Source: Paenibacillus sp. JNUCC-31 (GTDB lineage: Bacteria > Bacillota > Bacilli > Paenibacillales > Paenibacillaceae). Taken from it: 64,000 bases of DNA. Shown here piece by piece: positions 21,070 to 30,062 of the stretch. Within the stretch, counting starts at the first letter, position 1; every line of letters begins with the position of its first letter. Where the stretch lies: contig NZ_CP062165.1 of assembly GCF_014844075.1 (NCBI RefSeq), forward strand, positions 1,860,001 through 1,924,000, given 5' to 3'. The notes below the pieces were generated by a model. The model was given only the letters and a program-made list of their open reading frames with translations, had not been told where the DNA came from and made no database searches. Both the position numbers and the translations under genes were made by a program.

Positions 21070-22026
21070 TCATCCCCTAACTTCTGCCAGTATCTGCTCT
21101 GCTCCCCGTTCAATCAATCTCCAAGCCACTTCTTCACCAAGACGAACCGGATCTTTCCCTGTCAGAGTTTCTTTAAGAATCAGCCCACCGTCCGGTGTAC
21201 CGACCATACCTGTTAATTGTAACGCGTTTTGTCCATTCGGGGAAACTGCATCTTGCTGTGGCACCCATATGGCATGAGCTCCAATCGGAACCTGGCAGCC
21301 TCCATTCAGTACGCTAAGGAAGCGTCGTTCAGCCAACACAGGTAATGCCGTTTCCGGGTCATTGTACAACTGTAACAGGTGAAGCAGCTCAGCATCATCT
21401 TCACGGCACTCAATGCCCAACGCCCCCTGACCTACTGCGGGAAGACAAGCCTCCTCTGAGAGATATTCCGTAATCCGATCCTGCCATCCCATTCGATACA
21501 AACCAGCCGCAGCCAAAATAATGGCATCCAAACCTTCTGTCTCCAGCTTCCGTAAACGGGAATCAATATTGCCGCGAAGAGATTCAAGTTGCAAATCCGG
21601 GCGGTATGCCTTTAATTGACTGGAACGGCGCAGGCTGCTTGTCCCGACTTTTGCACCTTCAGGCAGTTGATCGAGCGTAAGTCCTCCATTGGAAATCAAG
21701 GCATCCCGTGGGTCTGCACGACGCGGAACAGCTCCATTCGTCAATCCTTCAGGCAACTCTGAAGGCATATCCTTCATACTATGAACGGCCATGTCGATCG
21801 CGTGATCCATCATTGCCTGTTCGATCTCTTTGACAAACAGTCCCTTGCCTCCGACTTTGGACAGTGTTACGTCAAGAATCAAATCTCCTTTTGTAACGAT
21901 TTTATGTACTTCAAAGTCAAAAGCTAATCCTTCTCGCTCACAAATATCACGTAAGTCCTGAATGACATGACCAGTCTGAGTCAAAGCAAGTGCGCTTTGT
22001 CTGCTTCCCACTTTAATTGTCCGCAT
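21070..22026 (-). CDS. hemC: Porphobilinogen deaminase (hydroxymethylbilane synthase)
   Basis: 318 residues. Polymerises four porphobilinogens to hydroxymethylbilane. It shows the N-terminal [11 protein letters not shown] motif, [24 protein letters not shown] (Arg-rich substrate site) and [13 protein letters not shown] with the dipyrromethane-cofactor cysteine. The start lies 2 bases after the upstream gene's stop, with GAGGA in the overlap. Mid-operon between the precorrin-2 dehydrogenase and the cobA/hemD fusion. Confidence 0.97.
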   Translation of the reverse strand: MRTIKVGSRQSALALTQTGHVIQDLRDICEREGLAFDFEVHKIVTKGDLILDVTLSKVGGKGLFVKEIEQAMMDHAIDMAVHSMKDMPSELPEGLTNGAVPRRADPRDALISNGGLTLDQLPEGAKVGTSSLRRSSQLKAYRPDLQLESLRGNIDSRLRKLETEGLDAIILAAAGLYRMGWQDRITEYLSEEACLPAVGQGALGIECREDDAELLHLLQLYNDPETALPVLAERRFLSVLNGGCQVPIGAHAIWVPQQDAVSPNGQNALQLTGMVGTPDGGLILKETLTGKDPVRLGEEVAWRLIERGAEQILAEVRG

Positions 22027-22028
22027 AT

Positions 22029-22679
22029 CTACACGTCCTCCTGATTATGGGATATCCAGTCCCCAATTTGTTCTTCGGTCCAATACTGAAACTGTCCTGT
22101 ACGAATATGTTCCAGCACATCCATCTCGGTTAAACGACGGAGCAATTTTCCCCGCAGACTCGGAGAAGATACACGTGCCTTCACTTCCATCCTCATCTGA
22201 TACAAAAAATCAATATATGTCTCGTATTCCTCTCCAAATTGCTGTTCCAGCGTGGCACGAATCTCTGCTGCAGCTGCAGGGCCTGCTCCAGCAGTCGATA
22301 TCGCGATACTCAGCCTGCCTCGTCTCACCACACTTGGTGTAATAAAGGTACTGTTCTCGGCCGACATGGCGTCATTGACCAGTATACCCGCTTCTTCAGC
22401 TTCACGTACAACGGATAAGTTCACTTCACTATGATCCGTTGCTGCATATACGAGAAAGGCCCCCCGCAAATCTCCATTGCGGTAGGACCGGGCTATCCAT
22501 TGAATTCGGGAATCCTGATGCAATTGTTGTAATGTTGACGTAATTTCCGGGCTGATCACCGTGATCTGTGCCTCCGCATGGAGCAAACCTTTTATTTTAC
22601 GTTCTGCAACACGCCCGCCTCCAATTACACAGCATGACTTCCTCGATAAATCTACAAATATCGGCGTGTATCGTTCCAT
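22029..22679 (-). CDS. Precorrin-2 dehydrogenase / sirohydrochlorin ferrochelatase-like (CysG N-terminal type)
   Basis: About 216 residues beginning [14 protein letters not shown]. The Rossmann NAD site is [18 protein letters not shown] (about 16-33), followed by [12 protein letters not shown] and the [18 protein letters not shown] segment of the Met8/SirC fold. It would oxidise precorrin-2 to sirohydrochlorin, completing with the neighbouring CobA domain a siroheme branch inside the heme operon. An ATG at 22700 overlaps the hemX stop and lacks a ribosome site; the ATG at 22679 has GGGAG about 10 bases upstream. Confidence 0.88.
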   Translation of the reverse strand: MERYTPIFVDLSRKSCCVIGGGRVAERKIKGLLHAEAQITVISPEITSTLQQLHQDSRIQWIARSYRNGDLRGAFLVYAATDHSEVNLSVVREAEEAGILVNDAMSAENSTFITPSVVRRGRLSIAISTAGAGPAAAAEIRATLEQQFGEEYETYIDFLYQMRMEVKARVSSPSLRGKLLRRLTEMDVLEHIRTGQFQYWTEEQIGDWISHNQEDV

Positions 22680-22684
22680 CCCTT

Positions 22685-23521
22685 TCACACTCCCGTCCAA
22701 CGATGAAACGCTGAATATGCATTGGATAAAAAACTAATAATGACAAAGCCATAACCGATCAGCGTCCATCTTGCCATAATGACTGTAGAGAATTGTTTCC
22801 TTCTTTTGAAGACGAAGTACCCCACATAAATAGCTATGGCAAGCCCTGTTGCTATAACTTTGAGATCCAACAGCAGACTCCAGCGTGTTTCGGCCACTAT
22901 AGACAACACCGCGAGCATGACCGAAACACCAAGGAGAGGCGTACCAATCAATGTGGCCGTATCCATGTATTTACCGATTACTTCCAAACTCGGCAAACGA
23001 CGGACGGTATCATTCCACTTTTTATGCTTCAGCTTGCGGTGCAGGAACAGATATAACATGGCAAACACTGCAGCAACGGTTAACGCTGCAAATCCAAGAT
23101 TGGCCAATGTGATATGCATAATGAGCAGTCCATGCACAGTCTGCCAATTGTGTAATGAAATCTCTCCTGCCGTGAACCACAATCGGTTCAAAACGGTTAC
23201 GGAGAACCCCACAACATTTAGCAGCAAGATAACAAATTCAGAACGCTGAACACGTGTCATTACAAGAGACATCAGTACAATGCTGAATGAAAATAGAAAC
23301 AAAAAATCAAAAGTTGTATAGAATGGAAAGTGGCCTTCGATCCACATACGCAGAATGACATGCGTCACCTGCAGACCCCAAACAACAACAAGAAACCCTG
23401 TGCCTGTCCGCTTCGCCCCCACATTGCGTCGAATGCAGTCCGAGAAATAGAACAGTAGGCTCAGGGCATACATATAAATTAAAGCTTCATAGACTTGTTC
23501 AGCAAGGGTCAAGCTGCCCAC
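22685..23521 (-). CDS. hemX: HemX / CcsA-type cytochrome c assembly-like membrane protein
   Basis: 278 residues with about eight membrane segments and the CcsA-family core (LHNWQTVHGLLIMHITLANLGFAAL, WSLLLDLKVIATGLAIAIYVGYF). In Bacillus HemX lies between hemA and hemC and lowers HemA abundance. The GTG at 23521 stands tight against AAGGTGG; a TTG at 23512 has better spacing from the same site and is a real alternative. It follows hemA by 5 bases. Confidence 0.9.
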   Translation of the reverse strand: MGSLTLAEQVYEALIYMYALSLLFYFSDCIRRNVGAKRTGTGFLVVVWGLQVTHVILRMWIEGHFPFYTTFDFLFLFSFSIVLMSLVMTRVQRSEFVILLLNVVGFSVTVLNRLWFTAGEISLHNWQTVHGLLIMHITLANLGFAALTVAAVFAMLYLFLHRKLKHKKWNDTVRRLPSLEVIGKYMDTATLIGTPLLGVSVMLAVLSIVAETRWSLLLDLKVIATGLAIAIYVGYFVFKRRKQFSTVIMARWTLIGYGFVIISFLSNAYSAFHRWTGV

Positions 23522-23526
23522 CCACC

Positions 23527-24915
23527 TTATACGCCTGCCGGAGCATAAGCCGGCACGGGATCTTGCCGGGTATCGTTAAGATGAACGACGGCTGGTTTGC
23601 GCAATGCCGTAGCATCGCTCTGGTTCACTTTCTCAGCGGCCCCCTCTACTGCATTCTCCAGGGCAAAAATCTGAGTAAACATGCGCAGCGCTTCATCACC
23701 GTGCTTGGTTCCTGCCATTTCCTTGATCCGGTTAATCGGATCTGTCGTCATTTGATTCACGATACTCTTGGTCAAGCGACGAATGACTTTTCGTTGATGT
23801 TCATCCAGTTCAGGCAACTTGTTGAACAGACTATCCATCGTCTCTTCATGGATGGAAGCACCTTTCTCCTGCAAGGCACGAATCACAGGACGAACACCCA
23901 GTGTTTTGAGCCATTGATAATAGTCTTCCATCTCGAGTTCAATCATTCTCTCAATCTTGGCAGCTTCCACCTTGCGCATCTCCAGGTTGCTCTCCACGAT
24001 TCCTTCCAGATCATCAATATCATAGAGAAATACATTGGATAACTCACCAATCGCCGGATCAATATCCCGCGGAACGGCAATATCAATCAGGAACAGCGGG
24101 CGCGATTGGCGGCGCTTCATACTATCCCGGACAACGGTCGCATCCAGTATATAACGCTCAGCCCCTGTGGAACTGATCACAATATCAACTTCATTTAACC
24201 GATCCAATGCCTGCTCCATCGTACACGGAGTTCCTCGGAACTTGGCTGCCAATTCTTCGGCCCGCGCAAGTGTACGATTCGCCACGATCACTTCGGATGC
24301 TCCATTAGCATAGAGATGTTTCACTGTAAGTTCACTCATTTTGCCGGCACCCAGGATCAGCACCTTCTTGTCTGTGAACATGCCAAAAATCCGTTTGCCC
24401 AGTTCAACAGCAGCATAACTTACAGAAACCGCACTTTCCCCAATTGAGGTTTCCGAATGTGCCCGTTTACCCAATGTAACTGCTTGTTTAAACAGCATGT
24501 TAAACCATGTTCCGGTGGCCTTCTCTTCCTGAGCTTTGAAAAAAGCCTGTTTCACCTGCCCAAGAATCTGAGTCTCACCAATGACCATGGAGTCCAGTCC
24601 ACAAATGACACGGAACAAATGGCGCATGGCCTGATCATCTTCATATATATATAAGTGTTGCGTAAATTCTTCCCGCGGAACATTAAACCACTGTTCCATG
24701 AATGTCCGAATAAAATAACCACACATGTGAAGACGGTCTACCACAACATACAACTCGGTACGGTTACATGTGGCTACGATTACACCTTCCAATACACTCT
24801 TGGTCAGCTTGAGCTGCTGCAGCGCTTCAGACAAGTCCTTTTCTGCAAATGTGAATCGTTCCCTAACCTCTACAGGCGCCGTGCGATAATTCAAACCAAC
24901 GACAACGATGTGCAT
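23527..24915 (-). CDS. hemA: Glutamyl-tRNA reductase
   Basis: 462 residues. First enzyme of the C5 pathway: reduces glutamyl-tRNA(Glu) to glutamate-1-semialdehyde. The catalytic cysteine is C50 in VATCNRTELY; the NADPH site is VLILGAGKMSELTVKHLYANG (around 185-205), followed by VISSTGAERYIL and the C-terminal dimerisation helix. AGGTG precedes the ATG. First gene of hemA-X-(sirC-like)-C-D-B-L. Confidence 0.97.
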   Translation of the reverse strand: MHIVVVGLNYRTAPVEVRERFTFAEKDLSEALQQLKLTKSVLEGVIVATCNRTELYVVVDRLHMCGYFIRTFMEQWFNVPREEFTQHLYIYEDDQAMRHLFRVICGLDSMVIGETQILGQVKQAFFKAQEEKATGTWFNMLFKQAVTLGKRAHSETSIGESAVSVSYAAVELGKRIFGMFTDKKVLILGAGKMSELTVKHLYANGASEVIVANRTLARAEELAAKFRGTPCTMEQALDRLNEVDIVISSTGAERYILDATVVRDSMKRRQSRPLFLIDIAVPRDIDPAIGELSNVFLYDIDDLEGIVESNLEMRKVEAAKIERMIELEMEDYYQWLKTLGVRPVIRALQEKGASIHEETMDSLFNKLPELDEHQRKVIRRLTKSIVNQMTTDPINRIKEMAGTKHGDEALRMFTQIFALENAVEGAAEKVNQSDATALRKPAVVHLNDTRQDPVPAYAPAGV

Positions 24916-24993
24916 TGCAAGTTCACCTGCCTAATAAATTTCCAATCAAAGTGTTTTCTACATATGTCTATCCATTTATGATTGACATGGTTA

Positions 24994-25002
24994 ATTATAT
25001 CA
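24994..25002 (-). promoter_or_regulatory. Extended -10 promoter for the hem operon
   Basis: Minus strand: TGATATAAT, a TGnTATAAT extended -10, about 80 bases upstream of hemA. No good -35 hexamer is seen, which an extended -10 can tolerate. The rest of the 24,916-25,157 gap shows nothing else clear. Confidence 0.5.
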
Positions 25003-25157
25003 CATATCCATACGGTGACCGGGCCATTTTTATGAAATGTTTATGAAATCCCCATGTAGATCATCTTATGCATGGTCATTTATTGTAGTGTCTCACCAAT
25101 CTTCACCGTTATTCCTTAATCCCTCTTTAACGATGAAGATTTTCTGAAACTTGATAT

Positions 25158-25188
25158 AAAACAAATAGCCATGGAATTTCCATGACTA
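25158..25188 (-). terminator. Terminator after speD
   Basis: Minus strand: ATAGTCATGG / CCATGGCTAT stem with an AAATT loop, followed by TTGTTTTAT. Confidence 0.6.
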
Positions 25189-25256
25189 TAAAGGTTGGGA
25201 TGATTTACGTTTCCACCCCAAATATGTGAACATTGTTCATGCGTTGTTTTTCAACA

Positions 25257-25655
25257 TTAGATCCACTCGATTTGTTTCATTTCTGGTGTTTCAACTTGAA
25301 ATTCGCCCAATCCGCGTACCAGTTTCTTTGCGTACGTTTTCTCAGGTTTTAATACGGATACCAGGTAGTCAATGGCCAGTTGTGGGTCTACCGTCTCCCC
25401 GCACGTGTAGCAATCAATCGCTGCAAAACCTCTTTCAGGGTACGTGTGAATCGAGAGATGGCTCTCAGACAGCAGTACAAGCACTGTGGCTCCTTGTGGC
25501 TCAAACTGCTTGGATTGTACGGACATCACTGTCGCGCCACATGCCTCCGCTGCTTCAACCAGTTGAGCTTGCAAATACTCCGCACTGTTCAGTAGATCAA
25601 AGTCGACACCCCAGGCATCAACAGCAACGTGTCTTCCGAAAGTTGAATATTCCAT
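25257..25655 (-). CDS. speD: S-adenosylmethionine decarboxylase proenzyme
   Basis: 132 residues, the short prokaryotic (SpeH-type) form. Makes decarboxylated SAM for spermidine synthesis. The self-cleavage site is LSE-S65 in VLLSESHLSIHTYPE, where the Ser becomes the pyruvoyl group; the His of HTYPE and Cys of AIDCYTCGE complete the active site. A purine-rich AGGAAGGGGGAG lies upstream of the ATG. Appears to be a single-gene unit with its own terminator. Confidence 0.96.
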   Translation of the reverse strand: MEYSTFGRHVAVDAWGVDFDLLNSAEYLQAQLVEAAEACGATVMSVQSKQFEPQGATVLVLLSESHLSIHTYPERGFAAIDCYTCGETVDPQLAIDYLVSVLKPEKTYAKKLVRGLGEFQVETPEMKQIEWI

Positions 25656-25877
25656 CCTTCGGCTCCCCCTTCCTAGGAATAAAATGTTTGAAAAAATTTC
25701 ATCCGCTAGGACCTACGTCATTCACTTCCCGAGGTAATAATCTCTCGCAACATATAATGTCCTGAGTGAATCCTGGTTCCTATATTCTTTTCAACGAGAT
25801 TAAAAATAACATCTATTCAAATGGAATGCAACCCTTTTCCGGAAGTAAAAAAATAAAAAATTTAAACTTGCAAAGAC
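25656..25877. other. Intergenic region upstream of speD
   Basis: A-rich non-coding stretch between speD and the terminator of the next gene. A speD promoter is expected here, but no -35/-10 pair with acceptable spacing was found. Confidence 0.3.
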
Positions 25878-25936
25878 CAAAAAATCCCCTTTTGCTGGAA
25901 CCAGGCAAGTGCCATGGGTCAGAGCTTTAGGGGATG
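25878..25936 (-). terminator. Terminator with long-loop stem after the 25975 gene
   Basis: Minus strand: ATCCCCT ... AGGGGAT closing a loop of about 38 bases that contains a smaller GGC/GCC hairpin, followed by TTTTTTGG. Confidence 0.65.
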
Positions 25937-25974
25937 TTTACTTGCATATATCGGGTATGACTTTCACCCTTAGA

Positions 25975-26565
25975 TCAATAAGCCTCAAGCTCAAACATCC
26001 GTTGTCGGCGGAGAGCGATTTGCTCATCAATCTGATGGAGTTGTTCAGAAGTAGAAGCATGATTTCTTGTATCTAGGAGTGAATCAATCTCGGCGTATAT
26101 CCGATTAATCTCGCGCTCAACATCCCGAGCCTGGAACAGATGTTGCAATTCAAGCAGCGTATTTTTGTATTCGTAAATGACACGGACATTCTCCCCGGTC
26201 TGCTCCACAATTTTACGGACAGTGCCACGAGCATAAACATACGTCATAGTGAACTCTTCGTAAATTCGATGAACAACGCCGTCACCCTTAAAGGCCATAA
26301 AGAGCTTCCGGACTACGTTGGTCAGATGAGGGTTTACCAGGCGGCAAGATAACTCACAGATATAAAACCCTTCAAGGCGGTCAAAAGGGAAATGAACTTC
26401 CTCTCCACTCACATCCTCTAGCACGATCTCCTGGCAACCATTCTCCAGCACCTTGACTCGATGATGAATCCGGCCGTCTTCTGTCATGTGCAAAAACTGA
26501 TGCATCTGGGGTTCTGACAATTTAAAAGTGGCTTTAACGTACTCTGTGGCTAACCGCTGAGCCAT
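25975..26565 (-). CDS. Conserved hypothetical cytoplasmic protein
   Basis: 196 residues from the ATG at 26565, preceded by GAGGAGA; the frame extends upstream to 26697 but without a ribosome site. No signal peptide or membrane segment. A mixed alpha/beta N-terminal half (FKLSEPQMHQFLHMTEDGRIHHRVKVLE) is followed by a helical C-terminal half with a predicted coiled coil (about 140-190, LLELQHLFQARDVEREINRIY). The family is not recognised. It stands alone between engB and speD with its own terminator. Confidence 0.75.
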   Translation of the reverse strand: MAQRLATEYVKATFKLSEPQMHQFLHMTEDGRIHHRVKVLENGCQEIVLEDVSGEEVHFPFDRLEGFYICELSCRLVNPHLTNVVRKLFMAFKGDGVVHRIYEEFTMTYVYARGTVRKIVEQTGENVRVIYEYKNTLLELQHLFQARDVEREINRIYAEIDSLLDTRNHASTSEQLHQIDEQIALRRQRMFELEAY

Positions 26566-26688
26566 ACAAATCTCCTCAATTCTTTCCCGATTGTCTTGCC
26601 TTCCTGTACCTGTGGCAGTGATCTCAAAATTTTTCAGGCCGGCAAGGCCGGTATTTTGGTTACTGTTGGCACAAATGCACTTATATTC

Positions 26689-26694
26689 ATTATA
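26689..26694 (-). promoter_or_regulatory. Possible -10 element for the 25975 gene
   Basis: Minus strand TATAAT about 125 bases upstream of the chosen start. The sequence 17 bases further up (GCGAAA) is a poor -35. A CCGGC-CTT-GCCGG hairpin lies between it and the gene. Confidence 0.35.
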
Positions 26695-26834
26695 CACTGT
26701 CGTCTCACTATTTCGCTCTAAACCAAAACAGGATTTCTTACGAAATTCCAGAAAATTACGGATTAATCTTGGATCTCATTAAAGATACACCTAGGTTGCT
26801 CACTTTCCTGCATTAAAACGCCGCAATCTCTCGT

Positions 26835-27479
26835 TTATCCGTTAATTTCGTGGCTTTCGTCAGCCTGTGCTTCTTCTTCCACCGAAGCTTCACCGATCCC
26901 GGCATGGCGAGTAATGATCTCCCATAATTCTTCTTTACCCAACCCCTCTTCGGATGAAAAGGGCACAAACAGATCGCCAGGACGAAGATCCAAAGCTTCC
27001 TTGATCACTTTGATATGTTTGGCTCTGCGCGTTTTTGGAATCTTGTCCATCTTTGTCGCTACCACAACGAGAGGCAGACCGTGATGGCGGAGCCAGTCGT
27101 TCATCATCATGTCATCCTTGGATGGTTCATGTCTCATATCCACCATTTGCATGACCAACTTCAATTCTTTCCGTTCCAGCAAATATTTCTCCATCATTTT
27201 GCCCCAGGCAAAACGCTGCTGCTTCGACACTTTGGCATAACCATATCCAGGGAAATCCACAAAATAGAGATCCTGATTGATCTTGTAATAGTTCAATTGC
27301 TGTGTCTTACCAGGGGTAGAGCTCGTCCGTGCCAGATTTTTGCGATTAATCAAACGGTTAATCAAAGATGATTTCCCCACATTTGATCTTCCTGCCAAGG
27401 CAATCTCGGGCAGGCCGTCCTCGGGGTATTGTTCAGGCCGAACGGCGCTGATAATAAATTCGGATTGATTTACTTTCAT
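26835..27479 (-). CDS. engB: Ribosome biogenesis GTP-binding protein EngB/YsxC
   Basis: 214 residues. Essential GTPase in 50S subunit assembly. G1 is [15 protein letters not shown]3 [11 protein letters not shown]4 ATKMDKIPK and G5 PFSSEEGLG. The C-terminal tail (about 195-214) is acidic. Downstream of lonB-lon as in Bacillus. A terminator lies between lon and this gene, so it may also have its own promoter. Confidence 0.96.
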   Translation of the reverse strand: MKVNQSEFIISAVRPEQYPEDGLPEIALAGRSNVGKSSLINRLINRKNLARTSSTPGKTQQLNYYKINQDLYFVDFPGYGYAKVSKQQRFAWGKMMEKYLLERKELKLVMQMVDMRHEPSKDDMMMNDWLRHHGLPLVVVATKMDKIPKTRRAKHIKVIKEALDLRPGDLFVPFSSEEGLGKEELWEIITRHAGIGEASVEEEAQADESHEING

Positions 27480-27562
27480 ATTGTATCTGTCCTCTCTTGA
27501 ACGCGTATGCTCTTAATTGAAAGCTGATGTTGGTATTATGCCATGGATTGTTCTATCATACC

Positions 27563-27608
27563 AAAAAAACCGTTCCAACGGACGCCAAAGCTTCCGCAGA
27601 ACGGTTTA
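27563..27608 (-). terminator. Terminator after lon
   Basis: Minus strand: AAACCGTTC ... GAACGGTTT with a loop containing a small GC stem, followed by TTTTTTT. Confidence 0.8.
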
Positions 27609-27636
27609 CTCTTCATACGATCCCTCGTTTAACGGG

Positions 27637-29976
27637 CTACAGATGTAATCCTGCCTGTTCCACAAGTGCATGTTGCAGCACCTGATCCATATGGGCCACG
27701 GGGACAAATTCCACATCTTCCTTGATGCTGTCCGGAATATCCCGCAGGTCCCGCTCGTTATCCTTGGGCAATAATATTTTTTTGTAACCGGCCCGGTGAG
27801 CTGCCAGTGATTTTTCCTTCAGTCCGCCGATTGGTAACACACGGCCACGTAGCGTTATTTCGCCTGTCATGGCAATATCTTTGGATACATGTTTGTTCGT
27901 CAGAGCAGAGATCAACGCTGTCGCCATTGTAATCCCGGCAGATGGTCCATCCTTGGGAATAGCCCCTTCCGGAACGTGAATATGGATATCGTTCTTTTCA
28001 TGGAAGTCAGACGGAATTCCCAATTGTTCAGCTTTGGATCGGGTGTAGCTGAATGCTGCTTGAGCCGATTCCTTCATGACATCGCCCAGTTTACCTGTCA
28101 AAGTCAGCTTGCCCGTTCCAGGTACCACCGTAACTTCAATCACAAGGGTATCTCCACCCACCTCAGTCCATGCAAGACCTGTAACCGTACCGATCTGATC
28201 TTCCAGTTCGGCCATGCCGTATCGGAATTTGCCAGGGCCAAGGTAGTCTTTCACTTCATCCGATGTGATATTAATTTGACCTTCTACACCAGATACGATG
28301 TTTTTGGCCGCTTTTCGGCATAATGAAGCCATCTGCTGTTCCAGATTCCGCACCCCGGACTCCCGTGTATATTCACGAATGACACGCAACAAGCTGTCAT
28401 CCCCGATATGCAGCTGATCTTCTTTCAGACCATGGTCCTGTTTCTGCTTCGGCAGCAAATAATTCTTGGCGATTTGCAGCTTCTCCAGTTCGGTATATCC
28501 CGGAATGTTGAGCATCTCCATCCGGTCCAGAAGCGGACGCGGAATGTTATGCACCGTGTTGGCGGTTGTTACAAACATAACGTTGGATAAGTCAAACGGT
28601 AACTCCACAAAGTGGTCACTGAATGTGTTGTTTTGCTCGGGATCAAGTACCTCAAGCAGCGCTGCGGAAGGATCCCCACGAAAGTCTGAGGCCATTTTGT
28701 CGATCTCGTCCAGCAGGAAAACCGGATTGAGTGAACCCGCCGTCTTCATGCCCTGAATGATACGGCCTGGCATTGCGCCCACATAGGTACGACGATGTCC
28801 ACGAATTTCCGCTTCATCCCTTACGCCGCCAAGCGATATTCTGACAAACTCGCGGCCAAGCGATCTGGCAATGGAGCGCGCCAGTGACGTTTTGCCGACC
28901 CCTGGAGGTCCAACAAGACAGAGAATCGGCCCTTTAAGCTTTTTCACCAGCTTTTGAACAGCCAGATATTCAAGCACACGCTCTTTCGGTTTTTCCAAAC
29001 CGTAATGATCTGCGTTGAGCACATCTTCTGCCTTCTGAATATCCAGGTCGTCGGCTGTCATCTGCGTCCAAGGCAGTCCCAGCAGCCAATCCACATAGTT
29101 GCGGATTACCCCGCCTTCAGCAGAACTCGATGGCATTTTCTCCAGACGATCAATTTCCTTTTCAACCTTTTCCTTTACCTTGTCCGGCAGGCCAAGAGCC
29201 TCCATCTGATTACGGAGTTCCTCAACCTCGCCTGCACGGCCCTCTTTCTCGCCCAGTTCTTTTTGAATCGCCTTCATCTGCTCGCGCAAATAATATTCCT
29301 TCTGGGTTTTCTCCATTTGTTTCTTCACTCGCTGGCTGATTTTGCGTTCAAGCTCCAGTACTTCCCTCTCATTGTTCAGGATGTCCAGCAGCTTCTCCAG
29401 CCGTTCCCGCACATCGATCGTCTCCAAAATCTCCTGTTTGTCCTTGATCTTCAGAGACAGGTGACTTGTGATAACATCGGCCAATCGACCTGGTTCTTCA
29501 ATATCAGACACGGCCGCAAGTGTCTCAGGTGTAACCTTTTTGGACAAATTAATATAATTTTCGAACTGATTCAAAACGGTACGCATTAGCGCATCCGTTT
29601 CGGGACGGCTGTTCTCCTCTTCAGGAAGCTCCTGTGCCAGCACTTCGTAATACTCTTCGTTGTCCGTATATTCAATAATTTCAGCCCGTTCCAAGCCTTC
29701 CACAAGTACACGAATCGTTCCGTTTGGAAGCTTCAGCATCTGTCTGACCTTGGCTACGGTTCCGATTCTGAAAATGTCCTCTTGTGTTGGTTCTTCAATA
29801 TTTACCTCGGCTTGGGAACATAGGAGAATCAAATGTTCTTCTACCATCGCTTTTTCTAAAGCCTTGACCGATTTCTCCCGGCCCACATCGAGATGCAGTA
29901 CCATACTCGGGTAGACGAGAAGTCCTCTTAAAGGCAGTAAAGGAAAACGACGACCTTTCGCTTTGCTCGGTCCCAT
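27637..29976 (-). CDS. lon: ATP-dependent protease La (Lon/LonA)
   Basis: 779 residues from the ATG at 29976, which has GGAGGTG eight bases upstream; an ATG at 30018 has no ribosome site. Layout: N-terminal substrate domain (about 10-200), coiled coil (about 200-250), AAA+ ATPase with Walker [10 protein letters not shown] (about 356-364) and Walker [11 protein letters not shown], then the peptidase domain with catalytic Ser in [11 protein letters not shown] and Lys further on ([13 protein letters not shown]). Cytoplasmic quality-control protease. 86 bases after lonB. Confidence 0.97.
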   Translation of the reverse strand: MGPSKAKGRRFPLLPLRGLLVYPSMVLHLDVGREKSVKALEKAMVEEHLILLCSQAEVNIEEPTQEDIFRIGTVAKVRQMLKLPNGTIRVLVEGLERAEIIEYTDNEEYYEVLAQELPEEENSRPETDALMRTVLNQFENYINLSKKVTPETLAAVSDIEEPGRLADVITSHLSLKIKDKQEILETIDVRERLEKLLDILNNEREVLELERKISQRVKKQMEKTQKEYYLREQMKAIQKELGEKEGRAGEVEELRNQMEALGLPDKVKEKVEKEIDRLEKMPSSSAEGGVIRNYVDWLLGLPWTQMTADDLDIQKAEDVLNADHYGLEKPKERVLEYLAVQKLVKKLKGPILCLVGPPGVGKTSLARSIARSLGREFVRISLGGVRDEAEIRGHRRTYVGAMPGRIIQGMKTAGSLNPVFLLDEIDKMASDFRGDPSAALLEVLDPEQNNTFSDHFVELPFDLSNVMFVTTANTVHNIPRPLLDRMEMLNIPGYTELEKLQIAKNYLLPKQKQDHGLKEDQLHIGDDSLLRVIREYTRESGVRNLEQQMASLCRKAAKNIVSGVEGQINITSDEVKDYLGPGKFRYGMAELEDQIGTVTGLAWTEVGGDTLVIEVTVVPGTGKLTLTGKLGDVMKESAQAAFSYTRSKAEQLGIPSDFHEKNDIHIHVPEGAIPKDGPSAGITMATALISALTNKHVSKDIAMTGEITLRGRVLPIGGLKEKSLAAHRAGYKKILLPKDNERDLRDIPDSIKEDVEFVPVAHMDQVLQHALVEQAGLHL

Positions 29977-30062
29977 CGCTTTCGCACCTCCAATGGCTCT
30001 CAGGTTGTAGTCATTCATTATTCTATCAAATGTTCACATAAAAAACCAATGAAGGGAAGCGC

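Noticed and set aside
25226..25238. TGAACATTGTTCA palindrome near the speD stop
   Set aside because: The GAAC/GTTC halves are three bases apart, not four as in LexA boxes, and it sits at a gene's 3' end.
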